A DNA stretch of 64,000 nucleotides from Zopfochytrium polystomum (taxonomy: Eukaryota > Chytridiomycota > Chytridiomycetes > Chytridiales > Chytridiaceae): assembly GCA_025765615.1 (NCBI GenBank), contig JAIVFJ010000045.1:62001-126000 (forward strand). Direction: 5' to 3'. A program made the position numbers and the translations under genes. Position 1 is the first letter of the stretch. Each line of letters begins with the position of its first letter. This document shows, in pieces, positions 12,953 through 24,800 of the stretch. Below the pieces are notes generated by a model, which was not told the origin of the DNA, made no database searches, and worked only from the letters and a program-made list of their open reading frames with translations.

Positions 12953-14323
12953 TGCCAAGAAATGCCCCATGATTCTCTGGGCTGTCTTCCTTGTTTGGCT
13001 GGCACAGCCCCATTTCTTGGTGACTCACTCCTCCCATTCTTTTCTTTACTATTTTATTTATTGTTTTGCTGTTTTATATGTGTTTTCCCTCCTTTTTCCC
13101 TCCTCCCTGGTGATTCCAGCCCTTTCCTATTTAAGCAGCTGCCCCCATCTTGTTGACTGTGTGAACCTGTGCCTGAAGTCCCTTGCCTGCCCTTTTCTTC
13201 CTGACTGTATGTAGAGCTGGGGGTGGCAGTCCCCTGGTGTGTGACAGGAGGTTGAAGTCCTCTTGGCCATCATGGCAGTGTGCTGGGTTCAAGCCCCAGT
13301 GCACCTCACCAATTCTGCATGCTGTTTAGGTTGGACTGGGTAGGAGCCACTTGGTGATGGAAGGATAGAGGGTAAATCTGTGGTGGTGCCTCTAGGTTCC
13401 TGTCAATACATCTAGTCAAATCCAAGTCTCTCAAGGTGATATGAATGAGCTGGCTGGTCAGGTACTGCTGCAGGAATGGTCTCTCAGGTATGCCCCCTCC
13501 TCCCTGGTTGTTGGCTCCTGTGGCCTCTGGTGGGCCTGGTCTTCACTGGGTTCAGACCCTCTTTCTCTCAGATTAATGCCTGTGATGTCATGGTGCCACA
13601 TTTGGGTGAGGGAGTGGGTTAACCTTCCTTGCTTCTAAGATAGGGAATTCCTCTGGCTTGGTGAAGCAGATGTCTGTGTCCTAGTAGGATGAAGTAAGAA
13701 GAGTCCCACTGTCTCCCACCCCTGTGTGCCCCCTCCTTGGATTGAGTTGGAACCTCTCCTTGGAGTGAGACAAGTTGTGTCTGGTTCTGTTAAGTGGAAA
13801 ATAGTTCTGATTTAATTCAACAGACACCTCTGCATACTAACTGTTCCTTGTGTTTGCCCTCTGTGTCCAACCCCCTCCAACTTAGGGCTTGTCTTTGACA
13901 GAGAGGGAGCCTTGCTCCATGGTGGTGGCTCCAACAGACTGGGGTCTGGCCACTTTCCTCCCCACTCTCTTGTCTTCTTCAGTTGGATTGAAGTGCTGCA
14001 CTTAGTGCCACTCCCTGGAGCTTGCTGCATCTTGTGCCTCCAGCATTGTTACTGGATTTCCCGGTCCCCTTTGGCTTTGGCTTTTGCCTCCCATTGGGCC
14101 CACTCTGTGTCATGGACCAGAGAACCCTGCACATTCTTTGCTAGTGTGCCACCTTTTCACAGTTGCCTTTGGTCTGAGTGTGAGAGTCTTCTCTTTGTGT
14201 GTAGTAAGAGAGTTTCTTTGTGTTTCTTGGGCTTCTTAAGACTCCAAATACATGGTCCTGTCTAGTGACCCCTTGACATCTCCTTTTTGCCCTTTTTCAC
14301 TTTTCAGGATTGGTATTTAGGTC
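12953..14323. repeat. left arm of large imperfect inverted repeat
   Basis: About 1.37 kb whose reverse complement returns at 15095-16405 with roughly 85-90 percent identity judged by eye. Matching landmarks include TGCCAAGAAATGC at the outer edge, GAGTGAGTCACC/GGTGACTCACTC, ATGAATGAG.TGGCTGGTCA, and GACCTAAATACCAATCCTG (as reverse complement) at the inner edge. Base composition (T/C-rich, low CpG) is unlike neighbouring genes, which suggests a mobile element. Its open frames (for example at 13441) are not conserved as proteins of any known type. Confidence 0.8.
13235..13311 (+). other. tRNA-like segment in left arm
   Basis: Contains a T-arm-like hairpin CTGGG-TTCAAGC-CCCAG with the box B-like GGTTCAAGCCC. 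It ends GCACCTCACCA, and TGGTGTG upstream pairs with TGCACCT in six of seven positions. The D and anticodon arms are poor, so this is a tRNA-derived or tRNA-like piece rather than a functional tRNA. A second copy lies at 16031-16107 on the other strand. Confidence 0.4.
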
Positions 14324-15094
14324 ATTGCTCTGTTTGCCACCCATAGCCCAGGGTGACGATTTAGAGAGCAAAGTCTCACACTCTACAGTCTTGGATTGGC
14401 CCCCCTCCACAAGTTTCTTGGGTTCATCGACACAACGGCAAACAAACAAGCAGACAAGCTGCCATCATCTGTACCCTCAACTTCTGACCCAACCTCTTTA
14501 CCAATCCTCTCACAACAGATCCTTCCAGCCATCGCCTTCATCTCAAATACCCCAGTCTTGGGCCAACTTTGATGACAACTGCGTCTCCCCACAGGCCTCT
14601 CTCATCATTTTGCTCTTCTGACCACCTCAGCCTTTCCCCACATCGCCCACAAGCCTGACCTAGTTCATTGGGAAGCCATGTTTCTTGTTCTCCACTCTGG
14701 AATTAAACCCTCTTCCCTCTTTGGCAACCTCCCTGGCTCTTCTCATCACAAGTATCAACTTCAAATCCTCAGCAACACCTTGCCACCCAAAAAGTTCTAC
14801 ACCAATGACACCCTCAAGTCTACTGTTATGAATCACCCTCTGGAAACCTCTGGAACCTTCTAGACAATTCCTTCATGGAACCTTGTGGAACCTTCTGGAA
14901 CCTTCTTTGCTTTCCTGACTTGTCTTGTTGTCATTGGTATCATTGATATCATTGTATTTCTAATTGCTCTTTCTGGAACTTTCTTTGAGTCTTGACAAGG
15001 AAGACTCTCAAAAGGTATAAAAGGGGGATGGGGGACCTGTGTGAGACTGTGCTCTCTAACTCCTCACCTAGGGCTATAGGTGGAAACTAGAGCA
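14324..15094 (+). other. unique centre of the inverted repeat, with TATA-like promoter
   Basis: About 770 bases separating the arms. It contains direct short repeats of TCTGGAACCTT (about 14840-14910) and the TATA-like GGTATAAAAGGGGG at about 15015, followed by CTCTCTAACTCCTCACC. This resembles the promoter part of a retroelement terminal region. No reverse transcriptase, integrase or transposase coding was found. Confidence 0.5.
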
Positions 15095-16405
15095 TGGACC
15101 TAAATACCAATCCTGCTAATGAAAAGGGGCAAAAGGAGGGTGTCTAGGGGCACTAGACAGGAAAGTGTATTTGGAGTCTTAAAAAGCCCAAGAAAACACA
15201 AATAAATCTCTAACACAAAAGAGGGGTTTCTCACACCAAAGCATGAAAAAGACACAATCACAAAAGAAAGCATAATCCTCTGGTGCAAGACACAGAAGGG
15301 TTTCATCTGGGGCACAAGGCCAAAGCCAAGTTAGACCAGAGACAGAACCGACTGGATTGGTAAGACTGACTGAATTGGTAAGGGGAGTGACAAGCCACTA
15401 CAACCCATCAAAAGAAACAACAAAAGTAATAAACAACAAGTCAAACCCTGAGTTGGAGGGGGTTGGAGAGACAAAGGGCAGACACAAGGAACAGTTAGTG
15501 TGCAGAGGTGCCTGTTGAACCAAATCAGAACTGTTTTCCACTTAACAGAACCAGACACAACTTGTCTCACTCCAAGGAGAGTGTTCCAACTCAATCCAAG
15601 GGAGAGGGTGCAACCAGGGTGGGAGACAGTGGGACTCTTCTTGCTCCATCCTACCAGGAGACAGACCTCTGCCTCACCAGGCCAGAGAGAATAACCTGTC
15701 TTAGAAGCAAGGAAGGTCAATACCCACTCCCACACACAAGGAAGACACCAAAGACAACCACAGGTATTAGCATGAAAGGAAGAGGGTCTGAACCCAGCGA
15801 ACCAGGCCCACCAAAGGCCAAAGGAACCATCACCAGGGACAGGGAGGAATACCAGAGAGACCATACCACCACATAATACCTGACCAGCCAACTCATTCAT
15901 ATCACCTTGAGAGACCTGGATTTGAAGTGATGTATTGACAGGAACCGGCGAGGCACTACCACAGTTTTACCCTCCCACTGTCCATCATCAAGTAGCTCCT
16001 ACCCCAGACCAGCCTAAACAGTATGCAGAATGGTGAGGTGCACTGGGACTTGAACCCAGCACACTGCCATAAATGGCCAAGAGAACCAATTCTCCTGTCA
16101 CACACCAGGGGACTGCCACCCCCAGCTCATACACACAGTCAGAGAAGGAATAAGGGCAGGCAAGAAGACTTCAGGTACAGGTTCTAAGGGGCAACAAGAA
16201 TGGGGGGTGGGCTGCTTAAACAGGAGAGGGTTGGAATCAGCAGGGTGAAGGAAGAAGGAAGGGAAAAGAGGGGAAAACATATACAAAAGGACAAAACAAT
16301 AAATAAAACAACAAAGAAGAAAGAGGAGGAGTGAGTCACCAAACAATGGGGCTGAGCCATCAAACAAGGAAGACAGCTCAGAAAATCATGGAGCATTTCT
16401 TGGCA
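15095..16405. repeat. right arm of large imperfect inverted repeat
   Basis: Reverse complement of 12953-14323, slightly shorter (about 1.31 kb), differing by scattered substitutions and small indels. Divergence between arms means the duplication is not very recent or that two diverged family members were inserted head to head. Confidence 0.8.
16031..16107 (-). other. tRNA-like segment in right arm
   Basis: Minus-strand partner of the segment at 13235-13311. The T-arm hairpin is CTGGG-TTCAAGT-CCCAG with box B-like GGTTCAAGTCC, and the end is GCACCTCACCA. The box B loop differs by one base from the left copy while the stem is kept. Confidence 0.4.
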
Positions 16406-17309
16406 TCAGCTGCCAAGAAAGATGGAGGAGATGGAGAGAGCTGGTTGGTGCAAAGAGGAAGACAGTCACTCTCAGCCACACAAGAAAGAAAAGACACAGA
16501 CAGAGACAAACAAGGAATAAATAAAAGAGAAAACAGGAAAAACAGGAAAAACAGGATAAATTACTCCTGCCATGTTCCTGACAAAGCTCAGAAGGGAGAA
16601 GTATGCTGTCCAAGGCTGCAAGGGCTGCCGAGAGGGGGCAAGCTCAAGTGAGACAGCTGATGTGTAATTGTCCGGTTGCTCTTCTGAAGCTTCCAGGGGT
16701 TTGATGACCTGCCGGCACAGAGGGGAGAAGATCCAAAGTATTGGGAAAAGAAACTAGTACATTTGTTCCTCACGAAACCCCCTACACGCTTCCATAAGTC
16801 GTTTTTTCGCTAGCCCGCTCTGTTCCTACAAACCGAATTGTGAAAGTACCTTTGAGGAGAGCGGTGATGGATTCCACAATTCCTTTTAATCTGAGTTTAC
16901 AAAGGCCTAAGTAACTTGCAACTTATTCGCTCTAGTAACTATTGCTGCGTTTGCGGCGTGTTTGTACTACGACGGAACCGCAACGTTAAAAATTGTTCAT
17001 GTTCCTGACCAATCTCTGATTATAGGCGTGCCAAAGGCATAATTTTAAACCGAGGATGCCCAACGCAACGTTTAAATGGGCGTGGCTTGTGTTTGGTTTC
17101 TTGGAATCCTGGTGGGGACCCAAGAAAAGATGGTGCATAAGTCTATAAAGTAAGGCGTGGGGGAAACAAAACCAACAGAAAGACAGAGTAGAAAAAAAAG
17201 AACGAAGGAAAAAAAATGAAAGGAAACACGAGCGTTTGCAACGCCCAACCTCACACGAAGCCACTCCAGCTTCCCTCCCTTCACGCACACAGACACGAAG
17301 TTGATTTTT
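16406..17309. other. spacer between inverted repeat and GLDC 3' end
   Basis: About 900 bases. A-rich stretches at 16510-16560 and 17165-17225; no gene or RNA recognised. The last part is the probable GLDC 3' untranslated region. Confidence 0.5.
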
Positions 17310-20300
17310 TCACTCATAGTCCGTCACGGGCGGGCACGAGCAGATCAAATTCCTATCGCCAAACGTGTCATCGACGCGGCTGACGGTCGGGAAGAACTTG
17401 CGCTTCCTGAGCGCCGGCACGGGGTACGCGGCGACCTCGCGGGCGTACGGGCGGTCCCAGGTGTCGGCGACGAGCGTCTGGACGGGGTGCGGGGCCATCT
17501 TGAGCACGTTGCGGTCGCGCGGCTGGCGGCCGTCCTCGACGTCGCGGATCTCGCGGCGGATCTGCAGCATCGCGTCGATGAAGCGGTCCAGCTCGGCCTT
17601 GGACTCGGACTCGGTCGGCTCGATCATCAGCGTGTTGGGCACAGGGAAGGACATGGTCGGGCTGTGGAAGCCGTAGTCCTGTTGTGGGAGGGTGGAGGCA
17701 AGGCCAGATCAGCTAAGCGCGAGCGCAAAAAAAAAAAAAAAAACAAAAAAAAAACAAAAGAAAAAAACAAAAAAAACCATGCTTTAATGCTCACATGAAG
17801 ACGCTTTGCAATGTCGATCGCCTCGACGCCGGACGACGATCCGAAAACGCGAGCGTCGATAATGAACTCGTGCGCGCACAGTCCGTTTCGGTCTGTGTAC
17901 AGGATTTTATAGTCACCCTCAAGGCGCTTCTTCATGTAGTTGGCGTTGAGGAGGGCAACCTGGGTCGCCTTTCGCAAGCCGTCGTCACCTAGGGTCGAAT
18001 GTTAGGGTCCCTACAACCAAGTTGACAAAATCTGAAAGAAATCACCCACCCATCATCTTTAGGTAGGCCCATGAGATCGGGAGGATGCTGGCAGATCCCC
18101 ACGGGGCGGCCGAAACCGGACCAATGCCCTGGGGTCCGCTCGTTGCGATTACGGGGTGGTTTGGCAGGAAAGGCGCCAGGTGTGATTTCCTTCAAACAAA
18201 GAGACACATCATACGGAGAAGAGTTCAACACAAAAGAATACGGTTGGCGGGGAGCCAAAACGAGGCGTACTCACACTCCAATGGGTCCCATTCCCGGTCC
18301 TCCTCCTCCGTGAGGGATACAGAACGTCTTGTGCAGGTTTAAGTGGCAAACGTCGGCACCAATCTCAGCCGGCTTGCAAAGGCCCATTTGCGCGTTCAAG
18401 TTTGCGCCGTCCATGTAAACCTGACCGCCGCAGTCGTGCACGATCTTCACGGCCTCCGAGATGGTGTCTTCAAACACGCCGTACGTCGACGGGTACGTGA
18501 TCATGGTGGCGGCAAGGTTGTCCTTGTATTGCGTGGCCTTTGCGCGCAGGTCCGCCAGGTCCAGGTTGCCGTTGTCTTCGCACTTGACAATGACGACTTT
18601 CATGCCGCACATGGCGGCGGAGGCCGGGTTCGTGCCGTGGGCAGACACGGGGATCAGGCAGATGTTGCGGTGGCTTTGGCCGATTGACGCCAGGTAGGAT
18701 GTGATGGTACGAAGACCGGTGTACTCGCCTTGCGCGCCCGAGTTTGGTTGAAGGCACATGGCGTCAAACCCTGTGGCCTCGCACAACGCATAGTCCAGCT
18801 CCTAATAAACATACGCAATCAGATGTTGTTCACCTATGGACTAGATATTCTTACCTTGAGCATGATTTGGTATCCTTCAGCCTGGTCCAGAGGCACAAAC
18901 GGGTGAATGTTGCCAAACTCTGGCCACGTGACGGGGATCATTTCGGTGGTAGCGTTCAACTTCATTGTGCAAGACCCCAGCGGAATCATGGCGTCGGCAA
19001 GCGAGAGATCCTTCTGCTGAAGCGAAAAGATGTAACGCAACATCTCCGTCTCCGAGTGGTACGAGTTGAAGACAGGGTGGGTCAAGTACGCAGAGGTGCG
19101 TGCGAGTTCCGGGGGGAAAGCAGCTGCAGCGCCGTTCTTTGCGGGAGTCAGGTCCAAGCTTTCGGCGAGTTCAAGGATGGGCACGCCGGCGCTTCCGGAT
19201 CCATCGAGGATGGACAGAATTTTACCGACATCTGCAGAGGTCACAGACTCGTCAAGGGTGATACCGATCGTCTTGTTGTCGATGCGGCGGAAGTTGACGC
19301 CACCCGCAACAGCCCTGGTGTGGATGGCCTCGGCGTCTGCGACTTGGATGGTGAGCGTATCAAAGAAGCTGGGGTTGGCGACGGTGTGACCGAGCGACTT
19401 CGCGCCGTGGGCCAGGAGTGAGGTCAAGTTGTGGACGCGTTGCGCGATTTCTTTGATTCCCTAATCGCGTGAAAACGGTCAGCAAAGGTCGTTAAAAAAC
19501 GGGCCACCAAAGCCGCAAAAATTAACCTGCGGTCCGTGGTACACCGCGTACATTGCGGCCATGTTGGCCAGCAACGCCTGCGCGGTGCAAATGTTGCTGG
19601 TGGCCTTCTCCCTCTTGATGTGCTGTTCCCTAGTCTGCAATGCCAATCGGTACGCGGGTCGCCCCGCGGCGTCCTTGGATACTCCGATGAGCCGACCGGG
19701 CATCCTGCGCTTGTGCTCGTCCTTCACGGCAAAAAACGCCGCGTGCGGACCTCCGTACCCGAGGGGCACGCCGAAGCGCTGGCTGTTTCCAAATGCAATG
19801 TCAGCCCCGAATTCGCCGGGGGGTTTGAGGAGGGCGCAGGCTAGCAGGTCCGTTGCGACGGTGACCAGAGCGCCGTTCGCGTGGGCGGTCTGCGCAAAAG
19901 TCGAGTAGTCCAGAACGGTGCCTTCGTTGTTTGGGTACTAGTAGAATCAATGAAAAACCCCCCAAGATCGGGAGAACAGATTGTGAGTTTCAGATCCTGG
20001 TCCCTCTAACAGGGCTCTGGCTCACCTGGATCAAGACGCCCATGACCTTGTCCTTGTACTGCGTCCAGTCAAAGGTCTGGTAGTCGCCCACAACGACCTG
20101 AATACCGAACCCTTCGGCGCGAGTCTTCAGAACCTCGAATGTCTGCGGGAAAGTCCGCTCGTCGACAAAGAAAATGTTCTTTTTCCGGTTGAAGGCCGAG
20201 TAGCACATGAGCATCGCCTCTCCCGCGGCAGTGCCCTCGTCGAGGAGCGAGGCGTTCGCGATGGGAAGGCCCGTAAGGTCGGAGACCATTGTCTGGAAGT

Positions 20301-20956
20301 TGAGCAGGGACTCGAGGCGGCCCTGGGAGATTTCAGGCTGGTACGGAGTGTACTGGGAGGAGAGAGAGGGGACAGAGAGAGAGAGACAGAAAAGCAGATT
20401 ATCAGAAAGGGTTTCACGCTTCCCCCCGCGTACAAAGCCCAACCTGAGTGTACCACGCCGGGTTCTCCATAATATTCCTCAAGATCACGTTCGGCGTGAC
20501 GGTTCCCGTGTACCCCATCCCAATATACGACGTTAGCAGCTTGTTCCTGCCCGCGATCCGCTTCAGCTCCGCCAGCGTCTCGGTCTCGGTCAACCCCGGT
20601 CCCAGCCGCGTCGGGTTCTGGATCTTGATCGAGTCCGGCACCGCCAGCGCCGCGAGGTGCTCGAGGTCGCGCACGCCGACGGCCGCGCACATGTCGGCGA
20701 TTTCCGCGTCGGACGGGCCAATGTGGCGGCGCGCAAAGGTGTCGAGGGGAGGCTGCGGGTCGGTGGTTGCGGCGGTGGTCGCGAGAGAGCGGGCGGCGAT
20801 CTTGGGCGCGACGAAGGGCGGGTGGGCGGAACAGGAGGAGGAGGAGGAGGTGGCGGTGGTGGTGGTGAATGTGGTGGAGAGCGACGAGGCTGACGAGAAC
20901 GGTGCGCGAGAACGCGCCGCCGACCGCGCGGCGGCCACGGCGCCGGCGATGCGCAT
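17310..20956 (-). CDS. glycine decarboxylase P-protein, mitochondrial
   Basis: PLP-dependent P-protein of the mitochondrial glycine cleavage system; decarboxylates glycine and passes aminomethyl to the H-protein. Eight or so exons read in one consistent frame set. The N-terminal leader [20 protein letters not shown] precedes [17 protein letters not shown] and [19 protein letters not shown]. Then come [20 protein letters not shown] and [14 protein letters not shown]. The C-terminal half includes [40 protein letters not shown], the PLP-lysine motif [19 protein letters not shown], and [20 protein letters not shown]. It ends [11 protein letters not shown], the usual family end. Length is about 1000 residues, as expected. 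An upstream in-frame Met at 21037 would add an Arg-rich 27-residue extension. No frame break was found, in contrast to neighbouring genes. Confidence 0.95.
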
Positions 20957-21204
20957 CGTCGCCGAGGGCCGCCGCCGACGACGACGACGAAGCCGACGAG
21001 CAGGAGCAGCGGCGGAGAAACGCGGACGACCCGACACGCAACAGGGATGACGTCATCTTTTCGTTGTAAGCGTGGGCGAAAAAATCTTTTTTTTTCCAAG
21101 AGCAGCTTCAAGCTGGCTTTATCTCTCTCAGCCAGCCAATCGATTCTGTTGACCAACGCCGCTTTTCAAAATAGTTATTCTCCCCAGTTTTGGGGGGCCC
21201 CTTG

Positions 21205-21239
<35 letters not shown>

Positions 21240-21802
21240 CTCTCTCACTCACTCTTTTCTCATCTGCATCTCACCAAGTGCAGACGCACACACACACACA
21301 CACCCACTCTGTCCGCCGCCAGCCCCTCGATCGCCGCCACCCCGCGCTGATCACCTCTTATGGAAACTTTCGCCACATCGCCCAAAAGTACAACAGTGCG
21401 GTGCGACACCTGACCACCACCTACGTCGCTCAACGCTCCCTTACCCCCCTCGGAAACACGCCAAGAGACAGACGGAAAGAGGGCTTCGCGGAACCCCCTC
21501 TCCAACTCAAACAATATAACCTCGTAAAGAACGATTCAATGTTGTACATGGTAATGTCCAAAAAGGAAGGGGGTAGGGGGGTAGTTAAAGAATATGATAG
21601 TAGGGTTTGAGTGTCATACGTCCCCCTCCGAGAGCCGACGTTCAGCTCGCCCACCGCCAAAAAACTCCCACAAGTAGCACCCAAAATCGAGTGCGTTGAG
21701 GCGTCGCCGCTTCCGACGTTCCTGCCCCGCCCCCCTCCCTCATCTATCAACGACCCGCCAGAACCAAATGCACTCCAGAACACCCATCAACCCCACCCTG
21801 CA
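20957..21802. other. GLDC promoter region and spacer
   Basis: Upstream of GLDC and downstream of the channel gene. It holds a (CT)n tract at about 21209-21262 and a short (CA)n at about 21286-21302. No additional gene was recognised. Confidence 0.5.
21209..21262. repeat. (CT)n microsatellite
   Basis: CT dinucleotides with a few interruptions, upstream of the GLDC start. Confidence 0.9.
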
Positions 21803-24800
21803 TCACCCGGACGTCCTCCTCCGCGACCTGCTCCTCAGCATCTTCCTAAACGCGCGGATCCTCTTCGCGTGCTGGCTGACCTTTACAGCCTGCACGCGGG
21901 CGACGACGGTCGACAGCGCGTACGCCCACACACCCAGGCCCGCAAACGTCAGGCACAGCACCCACGTGCGGCCCCACGACGAGTTGGGGTACAGGTCGCC
22001 GTACCCCGTCGTCGTCATCAGCGAAAACGAAAAGTAGAGCGCGTCCAAGAAAGTCCACCCCTCAGTCACGCACAGCACCGCGGACCCCACCACCCACGTG
22101 CCCACCACCGACGCGACCGCAGCGATCAGGTCGCTGTGCGATTCCGCGCTGTCTTGCACGGACCGAAGGAACCGCCGGAAGCCCGTCGACCGGAGGTGCA
22201 GGAGGTGTAACCCTCGGCGCCGACGCTGATCGCGCGCCATGTCCGCGGCGGTCACGGGTCCGGCGGACGCGCCCGGCGGCGTCTTCTCGGAGGTCGCCAA
22301 AGCGCCGCCGCCGCCGCCGTCCAGCGTGAGCGCCGACAGCAACGTCTCAGCGCCGCCGCCGACCACGCGAATCTCGCCGAGCTCCGCCCCCCGCGCATCC
22401 TCGTCGCCGCTGCGGTTTCCGAGGCCGCCATCGCCGCCTTCGTCCTCCTCGTAGCCGCCGTCGTCGTCCTCGTCTCCGCCGCCGCCGCCGACTGTCCACG
22501 GCAGCCACCGCGCCAGCAGCGACCGCCGCTGCGACGCGCGCCGCTGCCCCGACGCGGTTCCTCCTCCGCCGCCGCCGTCACCGCCGGCGGCATCAGCCCC
22601 CGCCGCGGTCGGCGAGCCCCCGGGGCGGCGCGCGCTGGCGGCCGCGGCCGCGACTACGCGCTTGGCCTCGCGGAACTCGGCGAGCAGCTCCTCCGCCGCG
22701 CGCTGGTCCAACGTCGTCGTCGAGTCATCGACCGCCGCAGCAGCCGCCGCCGCCGCCGCCTCGTCCAGGCGGCGCTGCGCGCTCGCGGCCCCGACCATCG
22801 CGAGCCTCGCGCGCATCGGCAGCGCCTGCAACTCCGCGGTGTCCCCTTCCGTCCCCGCCGCCGCCGCCGCCTCCACCGCCCGACCGTCTTGCGGAGGACG
22901 CGGCCGCGGAGGCGGCATCCGTGCTCCTGCGGCGGAGGCCCGCGGCTAGCGCCAGCGGGGACGCCGTGATGGCCGAAGACGACGACGACGACGACGAGGG
23001 CGGATCGCGTCTGCGGAGGCGCAGGTCCAGGATGCTCTTCCTGCGGCGGTTGCGCGGGGCGCCAGTCACCGCACGCGTGGACAGCTTTGCGTCGGGGCGG
23101 CGCTCGACGTACCCCAGCTCGACGGCCGCCTCGTACGTCGAGTCGACGGTCTCTGTCCGCGTCAGGGGCAGCCCAAACAGGCCGCCGAGCGGGTCGAAGC
23201 GCGACGAGAGCGCCAGGTCGTCGTCTGAGAGCGAGCCGGGCGCCGGGCTTGCCGACGGGGTGTGCTCCAGCGGGTGCGCGCTGAGGGCGGCCGCCTGGAC
23301 GGGATTGAGCGCGGCTGGAGTGGATGGGCGGCGATTGATTGCGAGCGGAAGGTCGAGTTGGGGCCGAGGCGCGCCGATGAGATGCGAGTTGGGCGAGGCG
23401 CTGGGGGGTTGCGTTGTGGACGACGCTGTCGCGAATCCATCTGCGATGTGCGGCCCGTCGCTTCCGCCCCGGTCTCGGGGTCATCGGTTCTGGCTCTGTG
23501 TGTATCGTCGCGGGCAAGCTCCGAATTTCGGGCGACGAGGCGGAGAGCCCTGACCGCGAGCTGGGAAGCCGCATGCGGCCGCTACCGCCGCTGCCTGTCG
23601 ACGAGTCGCGTCCTCCGCTGGGAAGGAATAGGTTCTGCAGTCGCCGGTCGCCGGACTCTGACACGCCCAGCGAAAACATTGGCCGAATGCGGCTCAGCGA
23701 CGACGACGGTGAGGCCCCGTCTTCCTGCTGTTGCCCAGCACCGTGCGAGCCGTTGCCGCTCTCATTGGACGAAACGACCGAAGCTTGCGAAGCGACTCGG
23801 GGCAGCGGCTGCTGCGCTTCTTCCTGTCCGGTTCGGTGCGAGTTTTCGGGCAGCGAGCTGAGAGCTGTTTCGGAGCCAAAGCTGCGCAAGGCAAGAAGCA
23901 TCGAGCTGCCGATTCCGTGCAGGACGTGATGAGGCTCTTCCGCCTGCTGTCGCATAGCCTCCAGGCGCCGTTGCTGCCGCCGTCGCTTGTTCTCGTTTGC
24001 TTTCCTCCTCGCACGTTGAATGCCTCTAATCAGCCACGTTCGCAACATAAATACCATTTGGCTGCCAGTAGCAGCCAGGATAATACCTATATTAATGATC
24101 CCAGCGGTATCTGAATTTGTGATGGTGATAGGATGCGTAAGCTTCCTTGTGGCAAGTTTTCTCCAAAGAAGCTGGAGGCAAGATTGTGTTCGTACCAAAT
24201 ATCAACAGTAATCCTTTTCCCAGGTCAGTCTCCGTTCGACGAAGTGCAAACCCTGCATACAGAACGTCAAACAACCAAACTGATGCAGCCCCAACCACGA
24301 ACCGCAAAATGCCCTTACCGATGCAGGCAATAGACGCAATGTACCACTGCTCCGCCTCTCGGAACGACCAGCTCTCCACCGCTGCAAACACGACCGACGA
24401 CAGGTTGATCAAAAGCACCAGCACGCAAATTGCGCTGGCGACCATTTTGCTGTCGCGCTCGACCAGGTCCAGCGGAGGGCCCTTGTGGACGCGAGCGTAT
24501 GGGTCCAGCAGCTTGGCATGGTCCGAGCGCATCGAAGTCGGGAGGGCCGACGGTGTCGCTGCCGTCGCCGCCGCTACCGAGGCGTCCTTGCCGCCGCCGG
24601 CAATGCCGTCGTCGATCTGCTCATCGACGACCTTTGCCGCCGCCGCGGCTTTGGCCGCGTCCAGCGCGGCCTGCTTCGCCTGCTTGATCTTCCGCCGTGC
24701 CCGCAGGAACGCGAGAATGTCCATCAGGTGGAACAGGCCAGTGAACACGGCGACGATGCCCGCGGAGACGGCGCGCACGCTGCCTTCGTCCAGGGCCGCC

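Noticed and set aside
12953..16405. LTR retrotransposon with two long terminal repeats
   Set aside because: The arms are inverted rather than direct, and no gag-pol type coding lies between them.
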